This document shows, in pieces, positions 1 to 11,021 of a DNA stretch of 64,000 nucleotides. The stretch is from Candolleomyces eurysporus. Taxonomy: Eukaryota; Basidiomycota; Agaricomycetes; Agaricales; Psathyrellaceae. Both the position numbers and the translations under genes were made by a program. The stretch is taken from the NCBI GenBank assembly GCA_027579435.1, contig JANBPK010001052.1, positions 1 to 64,000 on the forward strand, read 5' to 3'. The notes under the pieces were generated by a model, which was not told where the DNA came from, did no database searches, and saw only the letters and a program-made list of their open reading frames with translations. Each line of letters starts with the position of its first letter. Position 1 is the stretch's first letter.

Positions 1-2021
1 CTGGTTTAACCAGGAGGGACGATCAAAGAGCCGACAGAGGAGACCTTGGTCCCAAATCAGCCGACCTCTTCCGCGATAGGCGAGTGGAATTCCCTGTCGA
101 GGATGATAGCCATGTTCGGCGGAGGACTGTGACCTACGGTCGGTCTGCGACCGCCATGGGCGATTATCGACCCCGCCATGAAGCCGACGAATTAGGAGGA
201 CGTGAAGCCCGGATACGCACCCATCGCAGTACCTACTCCCTTGCTCAGGACGGCGATCCCTCTGTTGTCCGGCAAAGCCGAGAGCTGTCACTTAATCGTC
301 CAGAACGCGATCAACTACCTCCTCTCAAAGCACCCATACCGCATTCAACAGCACTCCCGGCCGCCAAGGCCATCCCCCAACACCTACAGGAGCGTTACTT
401 GACAGCCAGTCCCATTGGAGTCAACCGACAATCTACTCCTGCTCCCGGCTCGGCTGAACACAGCCGACTAATGGTTGAAAGTATGGCGCTCTTCGAATCG
501 ACCGTCGCCAAGCTTCCCCCTGGAGTCACTGGAGTGTCGTCGCTTGGCAGTCTTCCATCCGGTTCAACCCTCGTGAGAAACGCTCAAGTTCTTGCGGGTG
601 CCGCGGAACGAGTCAACGAGCTCATGCGGGCAGGCACGACACGAGCGTTGGAAGAGCAAATCAACGCGGAGGTCGAAGGCACCGATTCGGCGTCGGGGCA
701 GGAAATGTTGGAAGTTTGGAGGCAGGTCGGGGGAGAGTACCGAGAGGGACTTCGGGCGTCAGATGAGCTTGTTCGAGCACTTACGAGTTTCTTGATGGAC
801 ACGGGCTCCATACTGCGGAAATTGGCCTCAGCACCTGCCATTAGTGAAATCGGATCGCCTGCTGTTCATGCGAGGAGTATTAGCTTGGACGAGGAGGCCC
901 ATAGGTCGCAGCCGAGGTTGGGCGATGGTTCTGATGGTGGAAGTGGTCGCGAGTCGAGAAGCGGCTGGGAAACTAGCGTGCGCGAAAGGGAGCGGGAGGA
1001 GACCTTGAAGAAGCTGGCTGGTGTCAGTAGTGGACGAGAGAGCTCGCTTTCGTTAGCCAGGGCGCCTGCGCTGACGGCCTTACGGGATCGGGAAAGGCTA
1101 GGCTATGAAACTCCTTCTCCAGCATCTAGCTCAAGACCTTTGCCATCCACTGGATCAGGCAATCCAGTTCGCCGTTTGTTCACTCCTCGGGAACCGTTGA
1201 GACCATTAGACGCAGAAGACCAACGTTCCAACGATCCCCAGCCTTCCACCCTGCAGCCTTCCGATTCCCAGAGAACCTTGCAGGCCGAACAGGTTGAGCC
1301 CTCCCCGACACCCTATTCCCGGACAATCGGTCGGGACAGAAGTCGGACATTACCTCCAATACCACAGCCCCCTTCCGAGCCGGCACGGCGCACTCCCGTT
1401 ATCACTAGATCATCAGTAGCGAGGGTGGACAGCAGACCTGATTCGGTTCGAGACCGTACCCATGAACGCCGGAAACCTTCGGTAGCTTCCGTAGCGACGG
1501 TTCGGGGTAGCGGGCCTACTTTTACTTCCCTGACGACGCCGAGCTCNGCGACTGCAGTTATCACCCACCATACTGTCTCAAGCTCGCCAGAGATAGCTCG
1601 GTCGAATTCTGATAGATCTGTTCGGTCGACTGTCACATTCTCTCAGCCAAGTTCGGCATCGTCTGCTGCATTATCAGATATTCAACAGCAGGCCATCGAC
1701 GATGAACGGAGGCGAGGAGGCGATCAGCAGCAGCAGGAGACGCCAGCATCCTCTTCCAATGTATTCAAGACTCCAGCCAGGCCAACTGCTTCGTCCTTGG
1801 CGAGGGTGAAGTCGGTGTCAGAAGGTGCTCAACGGAGGACTATTGGTACTCGAACACCGAGAGCGTCGCTTGATGGGGAGGCTTCAGGTGCAGTTGATAG
1901 CCCTTCGGTGACTAAAACCTCGACCGCTCATGCAGCTGATAGGAGTGCGGTATTGACTGCCCTCCCTGGTGCGAGGAGGGAGAAGAGAAGGACCGTGACC
2001 GATATTTTCCCGCAACAGTGA
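1..2021 (+). CDS. Ser/Arg/Pro-rich protein, 5' end outside the window
   Basis: The frame is open to the left edge (first full codon at position 3) and ends at TGA 2019-2021, so the true start lies upstream; the in-frame GTG at 84 is not a credible start. About 670 residues are visible. Most are low complexity, rich in Ser, Arg, Pro and Thr, with many RSRT- and SRP-like patches. A more ordered helical stretch lies around residues 165-280 of the visible part (it includes LMVESMALFESTVAKLPPG and ends near DTGSILRKL). The base at 1547 is N; keeping it as a base leaves 158 further open codons, while dropping it gives a stop after about 18 codons, so here N is probably a real base. I do not recognise the family. 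A cytoskeletal or polarity scaffold would fit the composition, but that is a guess. Confidence 0.7.
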   Translation, partial: GLTRRDDQRADRGDLGPKSADLFRDRRVEFPVEDDSHVRRRTVTYGRSATAMGDYRPRHEADELGGREARIRTHRSTYSLAQDGDPSVVRQSRELSLNRPERDQLPPLKAPIPHSTALPAAKAIPQHLQERYLTASPIGVNRQSTPAPGSAEHSRLMVESMALFESTVAKLPPGVTGVSSLGSLPSGSTLVRNAQVLAGAAERVNELMRAGTTRALEEQINAEVEGTDSASGQEMLEVWRQVGGEYREGLRASDELVRALTSFLMDTGSILRKLASAPAISEIGSPAVHARSISLDEEAHRSQPRLGDGSDGGSGRESRSGWETSVREREREETLKKLAGVSSGRESSLSLARAPALTALRDRERLGYETPSPASSSRPLPSTGSGNPVRRLFTPREPLRPLDAEDQRSNDPQPSTLQPSDSQRTLQAEQVEPSPTPYSRTIGRDRSRTLPPIPQPPSEPARRTPVITRSSVARVDSRPDSVRDRTHERRKPSVASVATVRGSGPTFTSLTTPSXATAVITHHTVSSSPEIARSNSDRSVRSTVTFSQPSSASSAALSDIQQQAIDDERRRGGDQQQQETPASSSNVFKTPARPTASSLARVKSVSEGAQRRTIGTRTPRASLDGEASGAVDSPSVTKTSTAHAADRSAVLTALPGARREKRRTVTDIFPQQ

Positions 2022-3458
2022 TTATTCCTTTTATTTTCGGCTAGATTTTGGGCTCTTGTTTGGTGCGTTCCATCATCGTTTATTGCTGCGCTTGGACTGG
2101 AGCTAACAGGTTCGCTTTAGACTCTTTGATTTCTTTCTTGGCCCTAGTGTGTTACGTACCTCAAAATTTTTTTTGTGTCCATTGTTGTTTCTCTTCTCCT
2201 CTCCTCTTGTGGTTTCCTCGGTCGAGATTCTTTTAATTTATTATTCCGGTGTACTACCCCTGTTTCCCNTTTTTTTGTGTCTTCTTGGACATTTGTGACA
2301 TAGTTTTGGAACCCTTGCTACTGTTGCGGTTTCTTTTCGTCGAGAAAAGCAGGGTTACCGTCGTCCATAGCATAGGTTCCTGTTCGGTCCACTTCCCCGT
2401 TCTCTTTCGCACCCCGCCTCAATCCCTATCCACCGTCTTCGCCCACGCCTTTACTTCCAGCCTCATTTTCGCCATTTCCGTCACCACATTCACGAGTGCA
2501 CCTATACCCGCCGCGTGTATTATGGTTATGTTCGTCATGAAAACGCACGAGCTGAAGCTCTGCGCACGATTTTCATAATTCATCCCGCCCGTATCGTCTC
2601 CCACCCATCAGAATCATTTGTATTTTGTCACGCAAAACATGTTCCTCTTCCTCTTGCTACCTACCTACGCATCGGCCCCCCTCGTACCTTATTGTACGGT
2701 ACTACTTAATTTACTTTATGCACGAGTGAGTTTGGCCTCAAAGGGAGTATGATGATGTTTTTCGTTGTCTTTCAAAGATCTTACCTTATCGGACGGCAGG
2801 CAACGTCATGGTGTCCTCAAGCTGCATAGTTATTGTCTTGCTTTCTCTCGCTTGCACATTGAGGCAGCTTGACTTCTGACAGAACATCTTCTACCATACA
2901 TACGCATTCGACCTTTTCATCTAGCAGTCACCGCTGTCTCCGTGCATCGTGTTGCCGGAGCTGGAAGACAGGATGCGCAGGTGACTCGGTTAGCGTTCGC
3001 CTTGAGGTCGATGCATTCGGTCCGAGTAAGTCTACTTGCTATTTTGCCCCCGAAATGCCGCGATTTGGCTCAAATTTGAGTACCTTACTTTTCGGCCTGT
3101 GGGATAACCCAGGTAGCTCATAGCGCTTAACGAGTACCTCTCCCAGTGCTTCTGGAAGTTGGAAGCCTCGTTGAGGGTCACGATCCTCGAGACGTCAGAG
3201 CTTGCGATCGCCTTGCGGCAAAAATGATCTATGATTCGTTCACAATGAGCTCGAGGGCAGATATCCTCCCCGACTCCACGTGTCTGCTTCATGACCGGCG
3301 ATATCTGTCACATCTTTGAAGTTTTCACGGCTGCGATGATATCGTGTCAACGGGGTGGGGTTTCTTGAAAACTCGCTCGCTAACCACCCGCTGGGGTGGA
3401 CCCTCACTGCTACCCTCCCCCGCTTCGTCTCCCACCGTCCTGAGTTACTAATTGGACG
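2022..3458. other. Intergenic region, no gene recognised
   Basis: About 1.4 kb between the Ser-rich gene and the BTB gene. The first 250 bases are T-rich and look like 3' UTR/terminator sequence, with an N at 2269 beside a T run. Short ORFs exist but none continues through plausible splice sites or resembles a known domain. Confidence 0.6.
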
Positions 3459-4866
3459 ATGGTTCAGCTATACATCTTTAACCCCGTTCAGAAGCTGCGG
3501 CTTTTGGCGCGGATGTGGTTTCGCGGGTCGAAGCCTTCCTTGTTGGATGTCGATGCATCGCCATTGGCGAGCGTCCAGGAGCCTAGCCTGAACGCGCCCG
3601 GGTCGGCAAGAATTAGCCAAGAGGGATCATATCGTCGACCCGCGAAGCTTCCCGCTCAGGCTCAAGACTTCTTGCCGTCGAGTCAACATGTTATACCCCG
3701 CCACGATCCGGATTACTACCCGTCGGATGCTGAAGGGAGGTTCTGCACTTTTCTTGTAGAAGACATTTTGTTCCGAGTACGTACTTGAGTCGCTCTTTTG
3801 ATTGAATCTGTGCTTAGCGTTTGACAATTTTGCACAGGTACACAGATGCTATTTACTGCGTGAATCCTCCGTGTTCGCCGATATGTTCAGTCTGCCACAA
3901 CCCCAAGATCGGCTGGATGGAACCTCGGATGCAACTGCAATTCGACTATCCGACACTGCAGACCAATTTCGAGATCTCCTTTGGGCTTTGTACTCTCCGT
4001 GAGTCCTCCGATATGATATTTTGGTCACGTTCGGCGCGACTGACGCATCAAACGACAGACCCAGTCGCCTTTGCCTCTACAACAGGTTCAACCAGGGGGA
4101 GTTGTCTCTAGAGAGACTCTTAAATATTGCGGAAATATCCATCAAATATTGCATCACATCCTACGAGGACTGGGCGATGGAACGGCTATACCAGCTAGCT
4201 CAAGAACCCACCTCCTTTCTACGCAGCGCCCCCGCAACGAAATGCGCACGTGTGCTGAATGTTGCAGTGCTATCCGACCACAAGAAACTCCAGAAAGTCG
4301 TGGAGAAAAGTTTGATCTCTAGGATCTTGTGGTCGAATATGGACTCTGTTGCCCCGATCCTGGAAGTCGCAGAGCATCATGATCTTAGAAGACTCAAGGG
4401 TGCAGCGTATTACAGGGAGCTCATCGCTCTGGACGGCGTCCGGTCTTCCGAAGATCCTCGACAAACCCCTCCGGATTGCCCCCGCAACTATCCGATTTTC
4501 TCGTCCATATCCAACCCAGCTCAAAGGAAGGCGATGTGCGGTGCGCATCTCGCTCTCTCGACGGTGTGCCAGGATCTCCCCAGGAACATTCCTAAGTTCG
4601 ACGCCAGGTTGTGCCCTCTGCACGACCAATGTCTCGAGGAATGGTCGAAGGCATGGACAGACGCTGCCCTTGAAGTCGAGGAGGAATATCGGGGTTCGAC
4701 GGCAGACGTCCTGGGTAGGCTTAGAGCCACTATGGTTCTACTTCGAAAGAGCCTTCCCGAGTTGAATGGGATGAGCGTATCGTGCACGTTGGCCGCTTTG
4801 GAAGCAATTGATGCGATGCGGGATGGGATGGTCGATGAGCTTGCGGACTATTTCCGTGTCGACTGA
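3459..4866 (+). CDS. BTB/POZ domain protein
   Basis: Three exons: 3459-3776, 3838-3998 and 4059-4866, joined by GTACGT...CACAG and GTGAGT...GACAG introns, give 428 residues. The BTB fold starts near residue 85: an acidic lead-in, then FLVEDILFRV and, across the first intron, HRCYLLRESSVFADMFSLP, the usual beta-sheet and helix of fungal BTB proteins. The domain continues to the helix containing LLNIAEISIKYC, followed by a helical C-terminal half. Agaricomycetes carry expanded families of such proteins, thought to serve as Cullin-3 substrate adaptors or transcriptional partners; the substrate cannot be told from sequence. The first 80 residues are not conserved-looking, so an upstream exon or another start is possible. 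Confidence 0.85.
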
Positions 4867-5255
4867 GTTAAGTATAGACCGGGAGGACAAGGACTCCCTT
4901 CGTTTGATAACGGGGCCCAGGATACGATTACTATTATTATGTCGATATTTATATCTTTGGAGGCGATGCATTTATTCATGTATAGACCTGTATATATAGA
5001 TAACTGTAGTTCTAGCGCAATAAATAGCAACAAAAGACAATGCAATGCCGGACAAAAATAGCGCCGCAGTCAGTATGATGAATGCCGAGCCAAGAATAGT
5101 GTCTCTGATGACATACATCGAGGAGTTCCAGGTCAGGATTGTCTAAGACGGTTAAAAACTAGGGGACTCCAGCAGTCCAAAATAAATTGCGGTCTGATTC
5201 GTGATAGCATCCCATCGTCCTTTCGCATTCCCCCAAGAAACCAGTTGGCTTCATC
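4867..5255. other. Intergenic region, AT-rich 3' flank
   Basis: Contains an AT-rich stretch (4930-5030), probably the 3' UTR of the BTB gene and the promoter side of the small Cys-rich gene. No ORF is supported. Confidence 0.5.
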
Positions 5256-5892
5256 ATGTCGTCTGAATCGCCGTCTACATCGACCACTGTCAATGCTGCT
5301 CAGCCTGAAGCAGCCACCGCAATGAGTAGCCACAATCCTTCTACTGTCGTTGGGGCGAGAACGCTGATAAGCCTTCAGAGGTTATGAAACCGAGTGACAC
5401 AGGGGAGAGCAGGCAAGTCGCTCATGAAGAACATGGGCATAGGCGTCACGCCGCGTCCAGGATTCGGGGTGGAGGTGCAGCCAAGGTACGTGCTTCGGGG
5501 CAGCCTAATCCATCAGCCCTGTATTCAGGCAAGCCGCTCTGGCGAACATAGGACTGTTTCATCGGTCTCTTCGCATGCTTTGTGTGTTGTGGTGCGTATT
5601 TTCGTCCCGTTTATGCAATGATAGTGGGATGGATTCTGACGTTCGTATTTTCGCTCCCTCAGAATGCTGCGAGGTGAGTTGATGGTCCGATTGTGCTGGC
5701 CACTTGGAGACCGCGGTTTGCGGTTTGATAACGGGGTGACCGGCGACCTGACTGACGCTTTCCTTAAAATAGGGCTGTTGCGAATGCATCGCCGATATAA
5801 TTTGTGAGTTTCTAATATTGGAATCCGGAACGAATGATGGAGCTCATGGACGGATAGGCTGCCCCTGCGAGATGTGCTGTGGCGACATGTAA
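5256..5892 (+). CDS. Small Cys-rich membrane-associated protein, frameshifted in exon 1
   Basis: I assembled this from five short exons, most too small to be found as ORFs: 5256-5485, 5552-5591, 5663-5673, 5773-5803 and 5858-5892 (TAA). All introns are GT-AG and phases agree from 5357 onward. The last 38 residues hold 14 Cys, mostly as CC pairs (CFVCCECCEGCCECIADIIC), ending CEMCCGDM; this resembles the Cys-rich C-terminal tails of small fungal palmitoylated or CYSTM-like proteins. Exon 1 starts MSSESPSTSTT and is hydrophilic. Its frame breaks at the G run 5352-5355: one more G would join the N-terminal frame to the Cys-rich frame. The break could be a sequencing error or a real lesion. An alternative start is ATG 5384, in the downstream frame. 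Confidence 0.55.
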
Positions 5893-6040
5893 TCCACTTT
5901 CGACCCATCGAATCGAAATTTTGAAAGGGAACGCGGATTGCTGAGTATATTTTCTTGGAAAGAAGAGGGCATACCCGAATGCAATTGTGCTGTATTTTTG
6001 TTAAGTTCAACTGTTACACGGAGTCCCTCGCATGTGACGA

Positions 6041-6824
6041 TTATGGTGTTTGCTCGAACATGAAGTCGCTCCGCATTGTATACTTCATCCCGGCAAGGAC
6101 TTCTTCACCACTATGAACGAGCATTCGTTGCTGAAACACAAGGACGCGTCCTATCTTGGGCTCAACGTCAAGGAAGTGCTTTTTGTTCGGCGTCCAAAAC
6201 CGGGTGGAGCCTCCTTCAAGCTTGACGCCATTCTCGTTGCGGTCGTTGAGGTACATGTGGAGTGTGACGAACGCTTTTTGATTCTCCTCTTCGAGTTCGA
6301 CGAGACCATCGCAGTGAGGTTTGAAGTAATGGCCTGGTCCGTAGCGCAGAAAGCTGAGGCGTGGGTTGACCCTGTCAAGTACATGTGGTAAGGGTGCTTG
6401 AAATATTCATTCAATTTTGTTTAAATACGAATCGGATGGCATACCTGACGAGCTTCCATGTTGGGCCTTGTTTCCTACCGGCTTTGCCTGTGATCAAGGA
6501 CCACTCGCCAGTAGGACTAATCTCGTGTATTTCGGGGACCAATGGGCGGAGGCGCTCATAGATTTTGGCAGCGACCCGGTCGTCGAATACCAATGCACGA
6601 TCGCTGTTGCGAAAGTCTGTATGCACGGTTTGAGTGGGCCCCGTCGTGCTCAAGCCAGCTGGCTTCCATTCGTGGGGAGCTGTAGAAGCGAGCTTTATGA
6701 GCTCAGCACACTCTTCCTCAGTGAATACGTCGTCGACTATTTTGGCGTAAAAGCTTGTATAGTTGGCTGCCAAGGATGTGCTAGCAAAGTCGATGAGAGT
6801 GGCTGTAGAACTCGACCCGGACAT
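6041..6824 (-). CDS. Prolyl-4-hydroxylase-type 2OG-Fe(II) dioxygenase
   Basis: Two exons on the minus strand: 6445-6824 and 6041-6371, with a 73-base GTATGC...GACAG intron, give 236 residues. The N-terminal part has the family's EECAELIKLA helix. After the splice the chain runs NPRLSFLRYGPGHYFKPHCD, giving the HxD iron ligands, and near the C-terminus LVHSGEEV supplies the second His, followed by a basic residue in GMKYTMRSDF for 2-oxoglutarate. This is the P4Hc fold, which uses iron, oxygen and 2-oxoglutarate to hydroxylate a residue. No signal peptide or ER motif is visible, so it is probably a soluble cytosolic member rather than a collagen-type enzyme; the substrate is unknown. Confidence 0.88.
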
Positions 6825-7184
6825 GGTAGCTTCTAAACCTAGATGTTAAGAGAGGGTTAAGAATGATTTTGGGGATGGAAAACGTGGTCGGTTTCGAGTC
6901 ATATTCAAGCACTCCGTAATGATGAACAGGGCCCAACCAAGCCCACCGGCGTTCACGGTGCCGGTGATCCTTAATGATGGCTTGGGCACAGCCACCATCC
7001 ACCCACTGGCCTGTCGCGGCTGAGGTGACAATAGCGTCGATCATAGGGAGATCACTTAAAAAACCTCTCGTGAAAATCGGGGACAATACGTGATATACAT
7101 AGCTATAAGAAATTTTAACATTGAGTCATAATTCATTGAAGCCAAGAACTAAACAGAAGCACGATTCTGAGGGATAGTACACAC
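6825..7184. other. Intergenic region between dioxygenase and GST genes
   Basis: About 360 bases containing the dioxygenase promoter side and the 3' flank of the GST gene. I see no gene or repeat. Confidence 0.5.
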
Positions 7185-8012
7185 TCAGTAAACGACCGCG
7201 TAAGGCCTCATCTTCTCCCAGAAAGCTTTCCACCTTCCATCGTCCCAACTTGCAATTCTCTTCCATGCCTCACCGTCTTCTCCACCAGTACCATACACAG
7301 CCCATGCCAGCGCCGCCCAAACAATGAGGTCGGCGAACGTGATTTCCTGACCCATAATCCAAGGCTGAAGTCGATCTTGACCGTCGGGGGTCTTAAACCA
7401 CGCGCTCGCAGTCGTGAAAGCTTCCTCACTCTCTGCCCAAAGTTTCGCAGGCAGTGCCTTGTCATTCTCGAATTCTTCAAGAGTCATTTTCACCCTGCCT
7501 TCAAACCTTGCCCGAAAGATGGAAGAAGCCTCTGGAGTCGTATTGGAGATGATGTAGGGAGCCACGAGAGGAAAGAGGGTGAAAACAGACTTTCCAATCG
7601 CCCAGCTGAAGCTGGCGTTGAGAATGCTCGTTCCGGGGGCTATGATCTGTGGTGTGTCCGGGTAGGTCTTGTCAAGGTACTCGATGATCTTGAGCGAGTC
7701 GGAGATTCGAGTGTTGGTTGAAGGATCGTAGATTGCGGGGATACTATAGAACGGCTTTCCGTCTGGTTTTATCTCGCTTGGAGGAATTCCGAGCTTCTTG
7801 GATTGCTCCTCGATTTTTGGAAAGTCGAGCCATTCGGTCTTGTGTTTAATGCCCTTGACGTTGAGCGCAAACCTGTATAGATTCATGAGAGGGTCATAGG
7901 TCAGGGTCAAAATAGTACAATAATTGAATAAGACGTCGCACCTGACCCTCCAAGTAAAGGGCGAAATGCTCTTGTTGGGTGCATTGACGGCGAAATCGTA
8001 GAGGGTGATCAT
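7185..8012 (-). CDS. Glutathione S-transferase, fungal etherase-like class (copy 1)
   Basis: Exon 1 is 7942-8012 and exon 2 is 7185-7872, giving 252 residues; the 69-base intron has no stop, so the gene also reads through as one long ORF. The protein begins MITLYDFAVNAPNKSISPFT, the thioredoxin-fold start of fungal GTE/FuA-type GSTs, with a Ser where the glutathione-activating residue sits. YSIPAIYDPSTNTRISDS forms the glutathione-binding loop and helix, followed by an all-helical C-terminal domain ending in VVY. These enzymes conjugate glutathione or bind wood-derived aromatics and are expanded in wood- and litter-degrading fungi. The next gene upstream is a close paralogue on the same strand with the intron at the same place and phase. 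Confidence 0.88.
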   Translation of the reverse strand: MITLYDFAVNAPNKSISPFTWRVRCDVLFNYCTILTLTYDPLMNLYRFALNVKGIKHKTEWLDFPKIEEQSKKLGIPPSEIKPDGKPFYSIPAIYDPSTNTRISDSLKIIEYLDKTYPDTPQIIAPGTSILNASFSWAIGKSVFTLFPLVAPYIISNTTPEASSIFRARFEGRVKMTLEEFENDKALPAKLWAESEEAFTTASAWFKTPDGQDRLQPWIMGQEITFADLIVWAALAWAVYGTGGEDGEAWKRIASWDDGRWKAFWEKMRPYAVVY

Positions 8013-8483
8013 TCTGAAGCGGATGTGTTTGGATGGTAAACGGCGGTGAAGTATGTCGCCCTTAAATACTCCAATCCTGGTCTCAAAGACGAATATAGCA
8101 AACCAAAGATATCCTTTTCCCCCAGGTAATTCCGAGACGGGAGACTGACAAACCACAATAACATTGGATCCCTGAGGCGGTTTCTGCACAGATTTTCGTA
8201 CATATGATGCCCCGAAATAGGAAGTGCTGTTGCCTCTAACGAAATGCCGGATGTTGCCGGCGCTCAGAGAGCGCTTTGCAGCTTAGTCAACTCTCATCAG
8301 AGCACCAAGCGAGGTGATTTGCATCCAGAATCTGAATGGCGTCCGAGTATCCGTCTGGATGAGTAATTTGATTTCGATTTTGTCCTGATTGTGCTTATGA
8401 AGATCCTCTATTTCGCCTCTTTGCCTTAGTCAGAACTTGAACAGCAGTGTTAACTGCGGGTTCTTTCGGTAGTAACACTATTC
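8013..8483. other. Intergenic region between the two GST genes
   Basis: About 470 bases that hold the promoter of GST copy 1 and the 3' flank of copy 2. No third GST fragment is seen. Confidence 0.5.
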
Positions 8484-9301
8484 TCAGTAAACCTGAGCGT
8501 ACGGCTTCACCTTCTCCCAAAGGCCCTTCCACCTCCCATTGTTCCAACTTCCGAACTTTCTCCACTCCTCGCTCCCCTCCCCAGAACATGTTGCGATATA
8601 TGCCAGCCCGGATCCGACGATCAGGTCACTAAAGGAAACATCGGCCCCCATAATCCAGGGACCAAGGCTCTCCTTCCCGTCGGATGTCTTGAACCAGCTG
8701 TTTGCGACCGTGAAAGCGTCCTCGGCGTCCTTCCACAGCTTTTCATGCAGCGGTTCGTCGTTCTTGAACTCTTGCAGAGACATATTCACCCTGGACTCGA
8801 GTCTTGCCTGATATTTCTGCGAGGCCGCCGGTTTCATATGGGCCACGACGTTGGGTGCCAAGAGTGGATACATCGTGAATATGGTCCTGCGAAACGCCCA
8901 TTCTAACGCTGCATTGAGGATGGTCGTTCCCGGAGCGATGACTCGTGGCGTCTCTGGATAGGTCTGATCAAGGTACTCGACAATCTTGACGGAGTCGGAG
9001 ATGAGAGTGTTGGTCGAAGGATCGTGAATGGCTGGGACGGTGTAGCGAGGCGTTCCATCAGGCAAAATCTCGCTCGGTGGGATCCCCAGCTCCTTGAATC
9101 GGTTTTCGATCTCAGGAAACTCGACCCAAACGGTTTGGTGCTTGATTCCTTTGATGTTCAGCGCAAGCCTCAAGTCAATCGAAGGGATATGAGGATCATA
9201 CGACGATCAAGAACAAGATCAGGATCGTACCTCACTCTCCAGACGTATGGGGAGATGCAATTGTTAGGCAAGTTTGAGGGAAAGTCGTACAGGGTGATCA
9301 T
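8484..9301 (-). CDS. Glutathione S-transferase, fungal etherase-like class (copy 2)
   Basis: Exons 9231-9301 and 8484-9168 give 251 residues. The start is MITLYDFPSNLPNNCISPYV, and the intron falls at the same codon as in copy 1, inside the Arg of WRVR. The glutathione-site loop YTVPAIHDPSTNTLISDSVK and the helical C-terminal domain match copy 1 over the full length. Differences are spread along the chain, so the duplication is not recent, and both copies look intact. Function is as for copy 1: glutathione conjugation or ligand binding, with the physiological substrate unknown. Confidence 0.88.
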
Positions 9302-9593
9302 CGCAGGAGACGGTCTCGACAGTGAGAAAGTTATTAGAGTAGAGATTGTGCCATGTAACCCTTCCGCAGTCTCTGCTTTATCTGACTCACTCACACTGGA
9401 ACACCTTCGGTAGATAAGGATCTCCCTTGCCGGCCGATCCTGATCTGTTGCCGGCGCCCTACCTACGTACCTACCTCTCTAAGACAACTCCGCGGGGAAT
9501 GGGAGCAGTTGGGTACTGGATACTATACTTGTGATCGAGATCCCTACGACAATAATAGGAGGTGACGTTACCCAAGTCAACAGAACACTAGAT

Positions 9594-10568
9594 CTAGCCA
9601 CCATAGTCGACTATCTTCCCACCGAGTCCTGCCTTGCGCCGTGAACCGCCCAGGTCACCCTTTTCAAGACCCAGAACGCTTCTCCTTGAAGGTAGATACT
9701 TGTGAATCAGGAGAATATTATCGAGATCACTGAAGCTTTGCTCTGGCTCAAGCCTGACCGAGTGCGGACGACTTCTAATCCACTGCTTAGCAATGTCGAG
9801 AACTGGTCCCCATAATTGCCCTGCCTTATTGCCAATAACGCTCTCCGGGGGCGCTCCTTCCTTAACCCCAGCAAGTGTGAATTTTTTCACCGCCAGTTGT
9901 GACCAGCGCGTAGACTCCGCAGTCCAACTGCGCTGTGGTTCGAAATACCAGAACATGGTCCATATGATTGCTTCGAGGTCGTGGAGCGGTTCGAAAGCTG
10001 TTTCTCTTCTTTTCGTGAACGAGAGGAGGTCTAGAGGGATGAAAGGTTTAGTTCCGGCCCGTTTGAGGCCTTTTGCGGAGGGAGGTTGCCCCAACTGCAT
10101 CAAGGTCGCAAGGTCGTAGTCGACCAAGGAAGTGAAACGGATGTCGATATTTCTATCGATGGATGGAGTCGGAGTCTTGAAAATACAGTTCCCAAACCTG
10201 ACGTCGCCGCGCGCAATTGCGATTGTCTCGAGGAGGTGATGACCTAAAGGGTCTTCGGATTCGAGCCTTCGTCTTTTGCTGCCGGAATAGCTGTCCTCCT
10301 GTGGCCGCTTACCAAGTGTGCAAGTGTCGGAGGAATTCCGATGGCCGCTACTTGAGCGAGTACAACCGTTCCTAGAGAGAGGCATGAAAAACTTCTCGCT
10401 GTCGATGGACACAACATCTTGAGCTTTACATTTCTCGTCAAGTGCGTTAATATCTTTTCCCGGGAGAATTGCGGAGCCCCTCAGCTCCCAGAGAATGGAT
10501 TCCACGACCTGCGTCGTGTTGCTGAGTTCATCCTCAGCTAATTCGACGAGGCTGTCGGTTTGGGTACT
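9594..10568 (-). pseudogene. FunK1-type protein kinase, C-lobe only
   Basis: An uninterrupted frame from about 10568 to the stop at 9594; the first Met is at 10505 (303 residues). SLVDYDLATLM resembles the DFG region of fungal FunK1 kinases, GTKPFIPLDLL the segment after it, and FEPLHDLEAIIWTMFWYF their signature helix. The catalytic loop, normally HRD followed by a Gly-Asn motif, reads IARGDVRFGNCIF, so the His is lost. The N-lobe with the Gly-rich loop and Lys is absent; a hydrophilic stretch with a KRRR patch stands in its place. I therefore treat it as a truncated, probably inactive member. An upstream exon between 10600 and 10810 is possible, but I could not join it cleanly. Confidence 0.55.
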
Positions 10569-11021
10569 AGAGAACTATCAGTCGCCGGGCATTCGATTTC
10601 CACAGGAGGCGCCTACCTAGAGTTGCACCCCGACGTTGTGTTTGGCTGTGTCACAAGAACTGGGCATGGTGCAGGAAATGAAAGGGATGGTGATGGTCTG
10701 ATTGTGGTCTGGTTCAAGAGTCGGCCAGTGGCCACTCTTGGCGCCGCGCCAACGTGACTGTGAAATTCCCTTCTTGGGATGACAATGCGCATAGGTGAGG
10801 GGATACATTCTTCTGGAGGAAGGGCATAGAATAGAGATTTCGAAAGGTAACTAGGTTAATTCACAAATCGGAAGTAGGACATATGATCAAGTAGAAGATT
10901 AGCCCCGATATAGAAATTCAACCGCGACCTGGCAAGAAATACTGTCGCATGTGGACCTAAGATGAAGCATAAGAATAATAGCACCGCGTGGTGAAAAGGC
11001 AACTCACAGTAGCTCACGGTG
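10569..11021. other. Intergenic region or unresolved 5' part of the FunK1 remnant
   Basis: A minus-strand ORF at 10617-10808 starts with Met but cannot be spliced to the kinase fragment without a stop. Otherwise I see only the 3' flank of the F-box gene. Confidence 0.4.
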
